From positions 8,186,504 to 8,250,503 of the forward strand of contig OY987239.1 of NCBI GenBank assembly GCA_963920705.1: DNA of 64,000 nucleotides. Direction: 5' to 3'. The position numbers and the translations under genes were made by a program. Source of the DNA: Odiellus spinosus. Taxonomy: Eukaryota > Arthropoda > Arachnida > Opiliones > Phalangiidae. How positions within the stretch are numbered: the stretch's first letter is position 1; each line of letters starts with the position of its first letter. Shown here piece after piece: positions 42,715 through 54,042 of the stretch. The notes beneath the pieces are model-generated. The model had not been told where the DNA came from. It did not search any database and was given only the letters and a program-made list of their open reading frames with translations.

Positions 42715-42908
42715 CTAGAGTACACTCTTTACGTGCCAATCTGTTAAGAGATGTCGCTATCGTAGTTCCCATTCTGATCCTATTCTTATTGGCTAAGCTA
42801 TGACGAGAGAGACAAACTAGGCAGTAACTCCTCCCCTCGCACTTCGAGACTCGACGCGTTTCCCACAGTCACTTTATATAAATATATAAATTCGTTTCTT
42901 AGTATTAT

Positions 42909-43245
42909 CAGAAGCCGATGAAACCCTCCTTTGAAGTCTACTACTCTAATGTTCCATATAGCGCGCCTCTCTGTATGGGTAAAATTCACGATTTTTCGAG
43001 ATTGGAGGGGTCCTACTTCATGCCCCCTGTCTATGGAAAATTGGAAATTCTCTCTCTCCACAAACGACGACGTTTTTTTGACGAACTCCGAGGCTGCTAG
43101 AGATATTCGCTCGACGAACTCCCACTCCGAAAATATCTACCGTTAGGAGGCGTACGAATCGCGCTTTTTGAAACTAACCCATACAGAGAGGGGTAAACAA
43201 GACCCGGGAGTAATAGACTTCAAAGGAGGGTTTCATCGGCTTCTG
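42909..43245 (+). mobile_element. MITE family A copy 2
   Basis: 337 bp, CAGAAGCCGATGAAACCCTC to its complement, with a perfect 7-bp target duplication GTATTAT on both sides. A partial family D element precedes it. Confidence 0.92.
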
Positions 43246-43604
43246 GTATTATATAAAATGCAAGCATTTTTCAATTGATCTTCCAATTGTCCCCTACATT
43301 TTGTTGATAACTCCGTGTGGTTTAATTGAATGTATTTGATGTCATCATTTTATCGCGTGATAAAATATTTGGACCGCGTGTTAAATCTCCGAGATGATAG
43401 ATGTCTGATCGACAAATCTAATAAAAACGAACGACTTGAAGAAGTGCCGAGATAGAAGTTTTACTGTTGTCGCTGATTAACTGGCTTAAATGTAAAACTG
43501 TAGTATAGATTATTTCGAACAGATTACGAGCTCACCAACCAATTTTATATCTTTGAAATAATTTCAAGGGCTGGCTATAAAAAAAATACGATTTGTTGCA
43601 ACTG

Positions 43605-43935
43605 ACGAATTCGAAATTTCCATACTCATAAACCAAATGATCCATGGGCTACGGCCATTGGGGTACAAATATAATGATGAATTATCGCGATAGATGGCCT
43701 CACTCTATCTCTCACTCTCGTACCTATCCACGTATTACACCCATTGCTATGGGAAACGCATCGAGTCTGGAAGCGCGAGGGGAGGGGTTACCGCATAGTT
43801 TGTCTATCTCGTCATAGCTTAGAATAGGATCAGAATGAGAACTACGATAGCGACATCTCTTAACAGATCGGGACGTAAAGAGTGTACCCCAATGGCACGC
43901 TGTCACTGTAAGTTCCTCTTCAATTTCGAATTCGT
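43605..43935. mobile_element. MITE family D copy 3
   Basis: Full-length copy bounded by ACGAATTCG and CGAATTCGT. Confidence 0.75.
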
Positions 43936-44189
43936 CTATAGTAGAAGGAAATAATTGGTGGTTAGAAACACGGCTTTCACTGAGAAAAAAGGTCACTATC
44001 AAAGCTGCAAACGAATATGATATATGACTTGTTATGGACGATTTCCACGTGTAGATTAGATGACATTGTCACCTTTATTCCATGGTCCGTCGGTCATTGT
44101 AACCCCTCCCCCCTCATAGTCGTCAGCAGCAAAATGTCTTAGGCTTAATCCGCGTGTGAATTTAGCCTTGAGGCGCTTGACTTGGTTGT

Positions 44190-44564
44190 GAACCGTGTGT
44201 TTTGAAATTAAAACATGCCGCGTGTTTTGAAATAAAAACTTGCCGCGTGTTTTGAAATTAAAACTTGGCGCGTGTTTTGAAATTAAAACTTGCCGCGTGT
44301 TTTGAAATTAAAACTTGCCGCGTGTTTTGAAATTAAAACTTGCCGCGTGTTTTGAAATAAAAACTTGCCGCGTGTTTTGAAATTAAAACTTGCCGCGTGT
44401 TTTGAAATAAAAACTTGCCGCGTGTTTTGAAATAAAAACTTGCCGCGTGTTTTGAAATTAAAACTTGCCGCGTGCTTTGAAATAAAAACTTGCCGCGTGT
44501 TTTGAAATAAAAACTTGCCGCGTGTTTTGAAATAAAAACTAATCGCGTGTTTTGAAATTAAAAA
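44190..44564. repeat. 25-bp minisatellite, about 15 copies
   Basis: Unit GCCGCGTGTTTTGAAATTAA + AACTT, alternating with an AAATAAAAACTT variant. An isolated inverted unit occurs at 16535-16557. Confidence 0.95.
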
Positions 44565-45185
44565 TCAAACTCAAGCGGAGTTTGCAATGAAGATTAACAT
44601 AGTATTTCTAACTTTACGTGTGCATATTAAGCGTCCCCCACAAACAAACAGATGTAAATAGAGATTTATATTGTAATTTTAAATTAAACATTACATTTTT
44701 TTCCCCAATCAGGAAATAAAAGATAACATACCACGTTTTTGCATGCCGTTAAAAATTCAAACGTGTAATCTCACCCTCCTTCCCCCTCCCCCTTTTCTTA
44801 CAACGGTTTTTGGAAGATTTGTAGTATAAAATAAGTTTAGGCCTAGATAACTTCGACCACAAGCTAGAATACTATACACTTTTGTACCCCAAGACGTTAA
44901 AAACCCTCGCGAGCCATAAATAAATGTACCCCGCACTTCCCTACCAACCCTCGGGCTCTGACCTTTGACCCCGGGGCAATTTCAATCCGCCCCTTTTCCC
45001 GGGGATCCGATGCTAGTACGATAAGTTAAGACCCCCTCGTAATACACCCCCTAAAATAGACGCGCGCGTGCTGAACGCATGCTGAACGGTAGCAGGCCGA
45101 GACCATCCTCCCTAACAGTTTATGGTCTTGTTCGCATTATGGTCATTAATATGCCCGATTATATAGTTAATTTTTGATTTTGCAA
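44565..45185. other. Intergenic
   Basis: A CCCC-rich, relatively GC-rich stretch at 44920-45110; no gene or RNA recognised. Confidence 0.4.
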
Positions 45186-45762
45186 TAGTTTATCGTAATT
45201 TACCATAATTTATACCTGTTTGCAATAAGTTGTTAAATTTTGCAATAAGTAACTAAGTTTTGCAATAAGTTATTAAGTTTTGCAATAAGTTATTAAGTTT
45301 TGCAATAAGTTATTAAATTTTGCAATAAGTTATGAAATTTTGCAATAATTTATTAAATTTTTCAATAAGTTATTAAATTTTGCAATAAGTTATTAAATTT
45401 TGCAATAAGTTATTAAATTTTGCAATAAGTTATTAAATTTTGCAATAAGTAACTAAGTTTTTCAATAAGTTATTAAGTTTTGCAATAAGTTATTAAGTTT
45501 TGCAATAAGTTATTAAATTTTGCAATAAGTTATTAATTTTTGCAATAAGTTATTAATTTTTACAATAAGTTATTAAATTTTGCCACAATTTATTAAATTT
45601 TGCCATAAGTTATTAAATTTTACAATAAGTTATGAAATTTTGCAATAATTTATTAAATTTTTCAATAAGTTATTAAATTTTGCAATAAGTTATTAAATTT
45701 TGCAATAAGTTATTAAATTTTGCAATAAGTTAATAATATTGGCAATAAGTTATTAAATTTTA
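45186..45762. repeat. 20-bp minisatellite, about 28 copies, no indels
   Basis: Unit TGCAATAAGTTATTAAATTT repeated exactly every 20 bp from about 45201 to 45760, with substitutions but no length changes. Degenerate TATTAAATATTGCAATG units follow to about 45880. It lies just downstream (3') of the tRNA-Ser gene. Confidence 0.95.
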
Positions 45763-45908
45763 CAATACATTTATTTTAAATATTGCAATTTGTATTAAAT
45801 ATTGCGATGCTATATTAAATATTGCAATGTTGTATTAAATATTGCAATGTTATATTATATTTTACAATAAATTAAAATCTTTTACTATTGAATGTAAAAG
45901 TATTTCTG

Positions 45909-45990
45909 CGCAGTCGGCAGGATTCGAACCTGCGCGGGGAGACCCCAACAGATTTCTAGTCTGTCGCCTTAACCACTCGGCCACGACTGC
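45909..45990 (-). tRNA. trnS-AGA: tRNA-Ser(AGA)
   Basis: An 82-nt class II tRNA: acceptor GCAGTCG/CGACTGC plus discriminator G, A box TGGCCGAGTGG, anticodon loop CTAGAAA with AGA, long variable arm TTGGGGTCTCCCCGC, B box GGTTCGAATCC. A TTTT Pol III terminator lies about 10 nt downstream on the gene strand. All parts are canonical, so the gene is probably functional. Confidence 0.97.
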
Positions 45991-46364
45991 TTATAGGAAC
46001 TTATAATAAGTAATTTTAAGTTGAAATGTCAATCATTTTCCATGAGTTCTAAATGGAATTTGAGTAGCATTTTCGGAAAGATCGTTAGAAAGAAGATTAG
46101 AAATTTTATAGATTATACAAAAAGAGGGTGTTGCGCATCCTCAAAAAAGGACAATTGCGTAGTTGCGCTCAAGGCCACAAAGGGACACAAAATAAAATTT
46201 GTTTAGAGAATATTCAATTTATTATTTTTTAAAATTATATAATTAAATATTATTAAAATGAGTAATTTCCACCCAATAATAAAATATTACGCTTAGGCAG
46301 TCGAAATAATGGTGATAGGATCACTTTAAATTATCATTGTAGGCTTCCTGAAATTCCCTGATAT
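45991..46364. other. Intergenic, AT-rich
   Basis: Nothing recognised; a 61-codon open frame at 46021-46206 has no supporting feature. Confidence 0.4.
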
Positions 46365-46769
46365 CAGAGGTATATAATAACCCCCTTCGGGGGGAAGTAT
46401 GAAAGCCCCTATACTACCAATGCTAAAAATCATGAACAACAAGAGCCCGCTGCTGACTATCTAGGCCACTAGCTCGCGCTGGACTTCTCAATGTCGCTAC
46501 TCTAGTAAATGGTCTTTGTATAAACAAGACGGCTCGATTTGTGTTTAGAACTTCCTGTCTCAGGGGTCAGGCTGTCTGTTAAATTGGAGTCGAAGGTTGA
46601 CTTCAGCTCGCGAGTTCCGGAAGTGTGCGTAGGGAAAATTTAGTGAGGTTCAAAATGGTGTAACTATTTTTTGGAGTAAAGCGGTGTGTCGATCCACCGG
46701 GCACTTGTTGTTCGTCGATTTTGCCTACCTTTCATACTTCCCCCCGAAGGGGGTTATTATATACCTCTG
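46365..46769 (+). mobile_element. MITE family B copy 1 (405 bp)
   Basis: Ends CAGAGGTATATAATAACCCC and complement, with CTTCGGGGGGAAGTATGAAA next to them. Flanked by CTGATAT and CTGATAA (7 bp, one mismatch). Non-coding. Confidence 0.9.
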
Positions 46770-47116
46770 CTGATAATAATATTGGTCTAAACATATATTT
46801 TCTTTATTCTCCTAGTCTGAACAGGGCTCTAATGGCGTCTTGGGTCTTATTGCGAATATCCCGACCACTTTTCTTTTAACTGCATACCTGTTTTATCTAA
46901 AATTCAAGCATTATTGTATAGGCCAGGAGTCAGGACACCAGGTGGTTTGTCTTCAAAATAACCCAGGCTCAATTCCTCAAGCTAGACAACACAATTTTTT
47001 TTTCTATCTATATCATCAAAAATACTACGTAACACTAGGCTATATGAGGGGAAATTACATACAAACAGTGGCGCCCTCTAGTCGTCATGCAATATCCAAT
47101 TTTTCCCCACTTCTTC

Positions 47117-47908
47117 ACAGGGTTCGTACGCAACCTGGAAAACTTGGAACAACTGGGAAAGTCAGGGAAATTGCAAATGAATCCAAAAGGTCAGGGAAAA
47201 GTCTGGGAAATCTCCTTTTTGGGTGAAAGTTAGGGAAAACCATGATGATTCAGTTAGTAAGCATATTAGTTAGTTAATATTATAATCATTCTAACTCAGT
47301 GTCAATTTTTTTACAAAATGAGCATTTATTGAAAAATGGCCAGGTCATTTATTGAAAAATGGTCAGGTTATTCATTGAAAAATGGTCAGGTCATTTATTG
47401 AAAAATGGTCAAGTCATTTATTGAAAAATGGTCAGGTCATTTATTGAAAAATGGTCAGGTCATTTATTGAAAAATGGTCAGGTCATTTATTGAAAAATAG
47501 TCAGGTCATTTATTGAAAAATAGTCAGGTCATTTATTGAAAAAGGTCAGGTCATTTATTGAAAAATGGTCAGGTCATTTATTGAAAAATGGTCAGGTCAT
47601 TTATTGAAAAATGGTCAGGTCATTTATTGAAAAATGGTCAGGTCATTTATTGAAAAATGGTCAGGTCATTTATTGAAAAATGGTAAGGTCATTTATTGAA
47701 AAATGGTCAGGTTATTCATTGAAAATAGTCAGGTCATTTATTGAAAAATGGTCAAGTCATTTATTGAAAAATAGTCAGGTCATTTATTGAAAAATGGTCA
47801 GGTCATTTATTGAAAAAGGTCAGGTCATTTATTGAAAAAGGTCAGGTCATTTATTGAAAAATGGTCAGGGAAAACCTGGAAATGACAGGAAACTTCATTT
47901 CCCAAGCC
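47117..47908. mobile_element. hAT-like repeat with internal 23-bp minisatellite
   Basis: The left end CAGGGTTCGTACGCAACCTG followed by GAAAGTCAGGGAAATT is a hAT-like end found in many animal genomes. From 47322 to 47871 it turns into about 24 copies of GG-TCAGGTCATTTATTGAAAAAT (23 bp). It closes with AAAACCTGGAAATGACAGG and lacks a clean right terminus. Confidence 0.75.
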
Positions 47909-48467
47909 TAATTTTAATAGTCACCGAATATCGAAATCAGTGATTTAGCCGACAGATGGCGCGAACATTCGAAATATTGCTTCCTTTAACACGAGGCAGT
48001 CCATCTTGTTTATTATATTTTAGGATCTACAGCGTTCTAAAACCCAAAATTAAAAAAAAAAAATCTTACGAATCAAATCGTACTGTTTTGAGAACCACTA
48101 TGTGAAGTGTGCGAACAAGTCTTAATATGGCCACGTATATTAAAATTTAACGCACGGTATTGTATATCAGGGCACAAGATTATCACTTCCTACCCCTAAA
48201 CCCAGCGGTAACACCCACCCCACTGTCCCACAGCTCTAGGAGCGCGCGTCTGTTAGGCTTCGCCAAGTTCGCCACCCAATAGCCATAAAAACATTCAATA
48301 CATTATAAAACTTCAGCTCACACGTGCACTTTTCCCCCAACCTTTCCAAAAATTCAAAATCAAGCGAAACCACGCCATAAGGAGCGGAACCTTATGTCTG
48401 TTCGAGTTGGCAGAGCGCTCAAAGCTATAGTGTCCCTTTATCTGTAATGCCATGCCGTTTCTAATTT

Positions 48468-48690
48468 ACGGATTCGAAATTTCCATACTCATAAACCAAC
48501 TTTCAGGGGCTATTGCCATTGGGTACAAATATAACGATGAATTATCACAATAGATGGCGTGCCTGCCCTTCACTCTATTTCTCGCTTTCGTACCTATCCA
48601 CGTATTACACCCGTTGCTATGGGAAACGTGTCGAGTCTCGAATCGCGAGGGGAGGGGCTACCGCCTACTTTGTCTCCTCGTCATTGAGGT
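48468..48690. mobile_element. MITE family D copy 4, half element
   Basis: Left half only; it breaks off about 70 bp before the plus-strand tRNA-Pro. Confidence 0.65.
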
Positions 48691-48758
48691 AAATTTACAG
48701 AATTGGGTCAAATTCATTGTTTTTGATTTTGAAATATTTATTTCGTTAACGTTGTATA

Positions 48759-48830
48759 GGCTCTGTGGTCTAGGGGTATGATTCTCGCTTTGGGTGCGAG
48801 AGGTCCCGGGTTCAAATCCCGGCGGGGCCC
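48759..48830 (+). tRNA. trnP-TGG: Solitary tRNA-Pro(TGG), plus strand
   Basis: The 72-nt body is identical to the consensus TGG copy of the array but lies 11 kb away in the opposite orientation with unrelated flanks. It has a normal close terminator: TTTTT begins about 5 nt after the gene. Probably an independently functional gene, or the kind of source from which the array arose. Confidence 0.97.
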
Positions 48831-49010
48831 GACATATTTTTATTTTATTTAGATATTAAAAAAAAATTCCAGATAATTAATAAACAGTTATTGTGCACGT
48901 AAAACTAATTAAGAACTAGTATCAATTTATTAGTTTTTGTAAATTGAAAGAGATGGCGATCTAGACCTGCTTTTGAAAGTTATGTAATATATGAAGATCT
49001 GGAAGTTGGA

Positions 49011-49468
49011 CTTTCATTCGAGTTAATTTATTCGAAGATAAAGTAAAAAAAACGTAATCCATATCCGTTTTAATCCAAAAATGGCCTTATCTTAGTATAT
49101 TATCCGCGTTATACGTTCGGATAAAAAAATTCAAAATTTATTTTCGTGAAAAATAATGAACAAAAAGATGATTTAAAATCTTAGTTTCGTCGTTTTATTT
49201 ATATCCTTCGAATTAAAAGTCAATTTGAAATATTTTTCTTATATTATAGACTAATTCTGGAAACGCGAATGTTTCTTATCCATCGTTATACGTTTGAAAA
49301 CGAGTAATTTGTTCGTAGATAAAGCGCCAATCGCTTATCTTCGGGTAAATCTTATACATTTAACAATTATACGAATATACAAATTTCAATTTTTAGTTAA
49401 CAAACAAATTATCCAAAATAATATATCTGAAAATATACGAATATCAGCAGATAATGGATATCCGATTA
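49011..49468. repeat. Single arm of the 60.7-62.4-kb element
   Basis: TTCATTCGAGTTAATTTATT ... AATGGATATCCGATTACTC, closely similar to the right arm of the element at 60743-62440. Its partner arm is absent here. Confidence 0.8.
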
Positions 49469-49889
49469 CTCTAAGAGGTGTAGCCATTTTATGGACTTGT
49501 TTTTTTTAGCCTTAATTATTCGCAAATATAGTATCTAAATATAACTTTAGAAAAAAACAGTAAAATCGTATCTGTCCTAGACTTAATAAAAGATGATTAG
49601 ATTTTTCATTGTCTGGTTTAGCTGATTAAAAATATGCAAGTAATTGCCATGTTTGTGTTTTTCTATTCGTATTTGTCACCGGTAAATTAAGTGGCCTCAA
49701 TAATTGGCGGCTATGACGTTGTAGGTAGAGTATATTCTACATATTCAGAGAGAAGTGACAAGGAAGGTCGTCCTATTAAATTATTCTAGTTTTCAAAGCT
49801 CGCGGCCATCATATTAAGGGTCGTTACACAATTTTTAAAGGGAAGCTAACATTATAAATCAACAATATTATTTAAGAAATTAATAAGAG
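49469..49889. other. Intergenic
   Basis: Nothing recognised. Confidence 0.4.
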
Positions 49890-50306
49890 CAGAGGTATAT
49901 AATAACCCCCTTCGGGGGAAGTATGAAAGCCCTTATACTACCAATGCTAAAAATCACGAACAACAAGAGCCCGCTGCTGACTATCTAGGCCACTAGCTCG
50001 CGCTGGCCTTCTCAATGTCGCTACTCTAGTAAATGGTCTTTGTATAAACAAGATGGCTCGATTTGTGTATAGAACTTCCTGTCTCAGGAGTCAGGCTGTC
50101 TGTTAAAATGGAGTCGAAGGTTGACTTCAGCTCGCGAGTTCCGGAAGTGTGCGTAGGGAAAATTTAGTGAGGTTTGAAATGGTGTAATTATTTTTTGGGA
50201 GTAAAGTGGTGTGTCGATCCGCCGCGATTTACGCCGGGCACTCGTTGTTCGTCGATTTTGCCTACCTTTCATACTTCCCCCCGAAGGGGGTTATTATATA
50301 CCTCTG
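49890..50306 (+). mobile_element. MITE family B copy 2
   Basis: CAGAGGTATATAATAACCCC ends; no clear target duplication remains. Confidence 0.9.
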
Positions 50307-50904
50307 ATACTACGATTGTTAAAACCAACATGAATAAATAACCGCGATTTAAGTAGGTAAAGTTAAACATTCTTAACTGCTTGTTCAGAAAGGCTTAAGT
50401 ACCTTAAAATATTCTATATATTTGGCATTTTGGACCTATAATACCTATTATTTTTGAGGACTGTATTATGGTTTAAAATATTTCTCTGGACATTTCGATT
50501 TCCCTTAAACCATAACAGGTGTTCTTACAACCTTCATTTTCGTGAAAACATACTCTCTGAGATGCTTATTTTATAGTTTATATTTATTACTATAACATTA
50601 CACATACACGACAAGGTTTTCAAAATCACAATTATTGCACCAGAAAATGTGGGCCAGGTGACCGCCTGTGAATTTCTTAAGGGCCCCAAAATATAGCATG
50701 ACGACAGCCACTTGGATGTCTCAAATCAAAAGACTCCCATACGTCAGATGACGTTTAAGTTACTTGGCAATAATTTATTTCTTTCATAAGCCAATTATAA
50801 TCATAGACTTATGGTTTTGAGGATAATCTCGCGGATAAGATATTATTTGCAATTTTAAAGAAATTCCTGAGCTCATTAAAATTATAAATTTAATTAAGAA
50901 TTGA
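50307..50904. other. Intergenic
   Basis: Nothing recognised apart from a short TATAATACCTATTATT motif near 50440. Confidence 0.4.
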
Positions 50905-51219
50905 CCAATTCGAAATTTCCATACTCTTAAATCAACTTCCAGGGGCTACGGCCATTGGGGTACGCATTAATGATGAATTATCACAATAGATGGCGCGCCT
51001 ACGCCTCACTCTATCTCTCGTTCTCGTACCTATCCACGTATTACACCCGTTGCTATGTGAAACACGACGAGTTTGTTTGTCTCTCTCGTCGTAGTTTAGC
51101 AAATCAGAATAGGATCAGAATGGGAACTACGATAGCGACATCTCTTAACAGATCGGCGCGTAAAGAGTGTACTCCAATGGCGCGCTTCCCCTGTAGTTAC
51201 TCTTCAATTTCGAATTCGT
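50905..51219. mobile_element. MITE family D copy 5
   Basis: Full-length or nearly so, ending CGAATTCGTC 11 bp before a family A MITE. Confidence 0.75.
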
Positions 51220-51230
51220 CTAAATGTTTA

Positions 51231-51570
51231 CAGAAGCCGATTAAACTCTCCTTTGAAGTCTACTACTCTAATGTTCCATATAGCGCTCCTCTCTGTATGG
51301 GTAAAATTCACGATTTTACGAGATCGGAGGGGTCCTACTTCATACCCCACCCTGTCTACGGAAAATTGGAAATTCTCTTTCTCCACATACGACGACGTTT
51401 GGTTGACGAAATCCAAGGTTGCTAGAGATATTCGCTCGACGAACTCCCGCTCCGAAAATATCTACCGTTAGGAGGCGTACGAATCGCGCTTTTTGAGACT
51501 AACCCATACAGAGAGGGGTAGACAAGACCCGGGAGTAATAGACTTCAAAGGAGGGTTTCATCGGCTTCTG
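51231..51570 (+). mobile_element. MITE family A copy 3
   Basis: Perfect 7-bp target duplication ATGTTTA on both sides. On the minus strand the open frame of the candidate exon at 51571-51774 runs into this element and stops inside it at 51499. Confidence 0.92.
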
Positions 51571-51774
51571 ATGTTTATTATACTCGAGCTTCTTGCGAAT
51601 GACATTGGGTTCTGGGAATTTTGTTGGAAGTAAATGGCGCTCTATCATTACCCATTGTTGACATGACTCAAAAAACGAGTTCAAGTGAAAGATTAAGCGA
51701 AGGAACTCAATCGAATAATTGAGTAATATAATAGCAAAAAATTCGCGGCCCCTTGTCCTACGTACGCGTATCTC
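51571..51774 (-). CDS. Candidate downstream exon of unrecognised gene X
   Basis: Open frame with protein-like composition: EFFAIILLNYSIEFLRLIFH, then SCQQWVMIERHLLPTKFPEP and NVIRKKLEYN. Possible acceptors (TTTTAAGAG|, ACGTAG|, GACAAG|) allow phase 0 or 2, the latter matching the small candidate exon at 52450-52490. There is no canonical donor before the MITE at 51570, so the element may have been captured as the new end of the reading frame. No family recognised. Confidence 0.35.
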
Positions 51775-52449
51775 TTAAAAGTAACATTGGGATTCTGAGA
51801 GTCCCGGGAATTGGGTGCGTTCAGTAGATTGAACTGAAACAACCGGTTATGGATTGATACTCTTATTTACTTACCATGAACGCTTCATTATCTAGACTGG
51901 CTTTAAGGGAAGATGGAAAAGAATTTCAAACTAATTTTAAAACATTGAGTCTAAGATTTAAAAGACATCGTGTCTCGAATTTCCTAGTACGAATATTTCT
52001 TTCACACTCACTTCAGGGAAGGCTTCAATTTGGGTTAAGTTATGAAATATCCCACCTCGAATTGACAGCAGGGATAAAGCTTAGGCCCTACGTGATTTCT
52101 AAGTAACGAAATCATAACAATAAGGTGTAGCTTACCTTTATATTTAATAGTAATTTAAGGTGAAATAAAATTAAATAAAAACAGTAAAACTTGTTAGGTT
52201 AATCGTTTTAAATTACAGTACATTGTAATATATCATTTTACATGGCATGCCGTTTTTGGCAGTTATCCAAGAGCCCAGATAAAACAATTTGAGCCAAATC
52301 GACACCCCAATTACTAAATCAAAAATAAAAGCCTTAAGGTGTCAAAGTAAGTTATATTTTAAAATTATATTATATCATGCTAGTTTGTTGCAACCTTAGT
52401 AAAAACCCATATTCGTGTATCTAAAGAGGTTTTTCATGTAATTTAAGAC
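51775..52449. other. Intron or intergenic
   Basis: No repeat or RNA recognised; a plus-strand open frame at 51876-52106 has no supporting signal. Confidence 0.4.
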
Positions 52450-52490
52450 CTTTCAAGGGTGAAATCTTTAATTTTTAAGTCTTCTTCAGA
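52450..52490 (-). CDS. Small candidate exon of gene X
   Basis: SEEDLKIKDFTLE between acceptor GATCAG| and donor GAAAG|GTCTTA. Phases 0 in, 2 out fit its neighbours, but the donor is weak and 41 nt is short. Confidence 0.25.
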
Positions 52491-52732
52491 CTGATCGAAC
52501 CAAGGTTAGTAATGAGACAGGTTAAGGTGGTAGTATAGTATTATTTAGCCACTTCTCGTAGCGTGTGGGCACGCTGTAGGCCAGACGGTGACGGGTCTCG
52601 GATAATAGGCTCTATTGTGGCGACATCTTTACGCGTAAAACACTGTTATAATATACATTACTTATCATAAGTTATTTTTAAACAAGATTCACTAATCTCT
52701 CGTGTTATAATTATCAGTATTACCAAGAATCC

Positions 52733-53040
52733 ATTCAGGTTCCATAAGAATATGGGAGCATAGTTTTAGCCTCTGGTACCATCCTCCCAAACTTTGTAAC
52801 AAAAATTCGTCCGCAATTTTCGCAACATTTGTACGCTTAGATCTTTTTTCGGTCGGCTCCATTTTTATTACCCAAAATATTATGTCAAGGTCGTTAGTGG
52901 CTCGGGTTAGTAATAGATGTCAGGAGCGATTTACTTGAAAAATCGATTCGAAGCAGACGAACTTTTGCTACAAAGTTTGGGAGGATGGTTATTGAATCGC
53001 GGCCCTCCCATATTCTTATGGAACCTGAATGGATTCTTGA
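52733..53040. mobile_element. MITE family C copy 2 (reverse orientation)
   Basis: CCAAGAATCCATTCAGGTTC to TGAATGGATTCTTG; inverted relative to copies 1 and 3. Confidence 0.85.
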
Positions 53041-53390
53041 TAATAAATAAAGCAAAAGACCCTTGTTTCATGTGCTTTCAGTTTGATTTAGTTTTTTTCA
53101 AAATTGCGCTTCCTTTTAAAAATTTGGCTCCGGAAAATTTGGGAAAACTGCTTTATTTGAAATATTTTATTGCTAATTGAATTTACATATACGATATTTT
53201 ATTTTATCAATTAAATACTTAATTAATCTTCCTAAAACTTAATTATAAGTTCGAAAATTAAAACTACCGTAGACAATAGCATGGCGTAAAAGTAACCCTG
53301 AAAAATTACTTTTAAATTAAAGAATCTCATAGCCGAAATAATTTTAATGGGGGTTTTCCATAAAACACGCTCGGCAAAAATGTTCGTTAC

Positions 53391-53436
53391 CAGCTTCAAA
53401 TATTGCAAAGGTTTCGTTTCAAACAGTACCAGAAAT
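53391..53436 (-). CDS. Gene X exon after 54043-54311
   Basis: After acceptor TTTTTGATTCCAG| the frame FLVLFETKPLQYLKL is entered in phase 2, exactly as exon 54043-54311 leaves it. Donor CTG|GTAACG at 53391 is one possible end. The frame also stays open to a TAG near 53221, so this may instead be the terminal exon (it continues VTNIFAERVLWKTPIK). Confidence 0.5.
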
Positions 53437-53591
53437 CTGGAATCAAAAATATATCATAATCCGTACTGCTTTTTTTGCTGCATCTTGTAACTCTTCCTCT
53501 ACTATTTGTACATAAACCCTCTGCGGCTTAACTAAGATTAACTAATAAAGTTAAATCCTGCCATTATTTTTTAAAAAAACGGAGCTAAGCC

Positions 53592-53974
53592 TTGGCTATA
53601 GACGAAACGGGGCGAATTGTCTTGTCAGCGTGTGAACAACGGACAAATGGAAAACGCTTTGAAAGGGTTAGGGAACCAAGGGCGGACCTTGTTGATAAAC
53701 AGGACACCCCCATTAGGGTCCGTAGAGCCCAAAAAAAAGGGAAACCAATCCATTCTATCAAGCTCCTTGTGACGTCTGAAACTTTAGCTTGTATCCCTTT
53801 GAGCCCAGATGAGCTAGGCGAGGTGGCTGACACTTAAGGAACTCGGTGTACAAGTAGAAATGAATTCGCATGAACTTAAGCATAATTTTTATGAGAAGTC
53901 TCGCAAATTTTCGAGAACTCTGACGAACTCATCAAAATTCGAACTCAGGTGTACACAAAAAAAAAAAAAAAAAA
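53592..53974 (+). other. Unidentified coding-like fragment with poly(A) tail
   Basis: A plus-strand frame (53592-53837) with a charged, protein-like composition (LSACEQRTNGKRFERVREP, IPLSPDELGEVADT) is followed by about 120 bp and then A19 at 53956-53974. Lying antisense in an intron of gene X with a 3' poly(A), it looks like a retroposed fragment. No AATAAA or target duplication was found and the protein family is not recognised. Confidence 0.4.
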
Positions 53975-54042
53975 CCAAGTGTCTACCCCCTTTAAACCAG
54001 TGGGTTTAAAGTCATAAACCCACCATTGCCTTGTGTCCTTAC

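Noticed and set aside
42931-43146. Recurrent open frames in family A MITEs (KPSFEVYYS..., WKFSLSTNDD...)
   Set aside because: The frames follow nucleotide conservation of a foldback element, occur on both strands, and show no domain.
46840-47226. 128-codon plus-strand open frame
   Set aside because: Its second half is the end of a hAT-like repeat and the first half has no recognisable feature.
53467-53520. Exon-like RVYVQIVEEELQDAAKKA with plausible splice sites (minus strand)
   Set aside because: Phase 0/0 cannot be joined between exons 54043-54311 (leaves phase 2) and 53391-53436 (enters phase 2), which fit each other directly.
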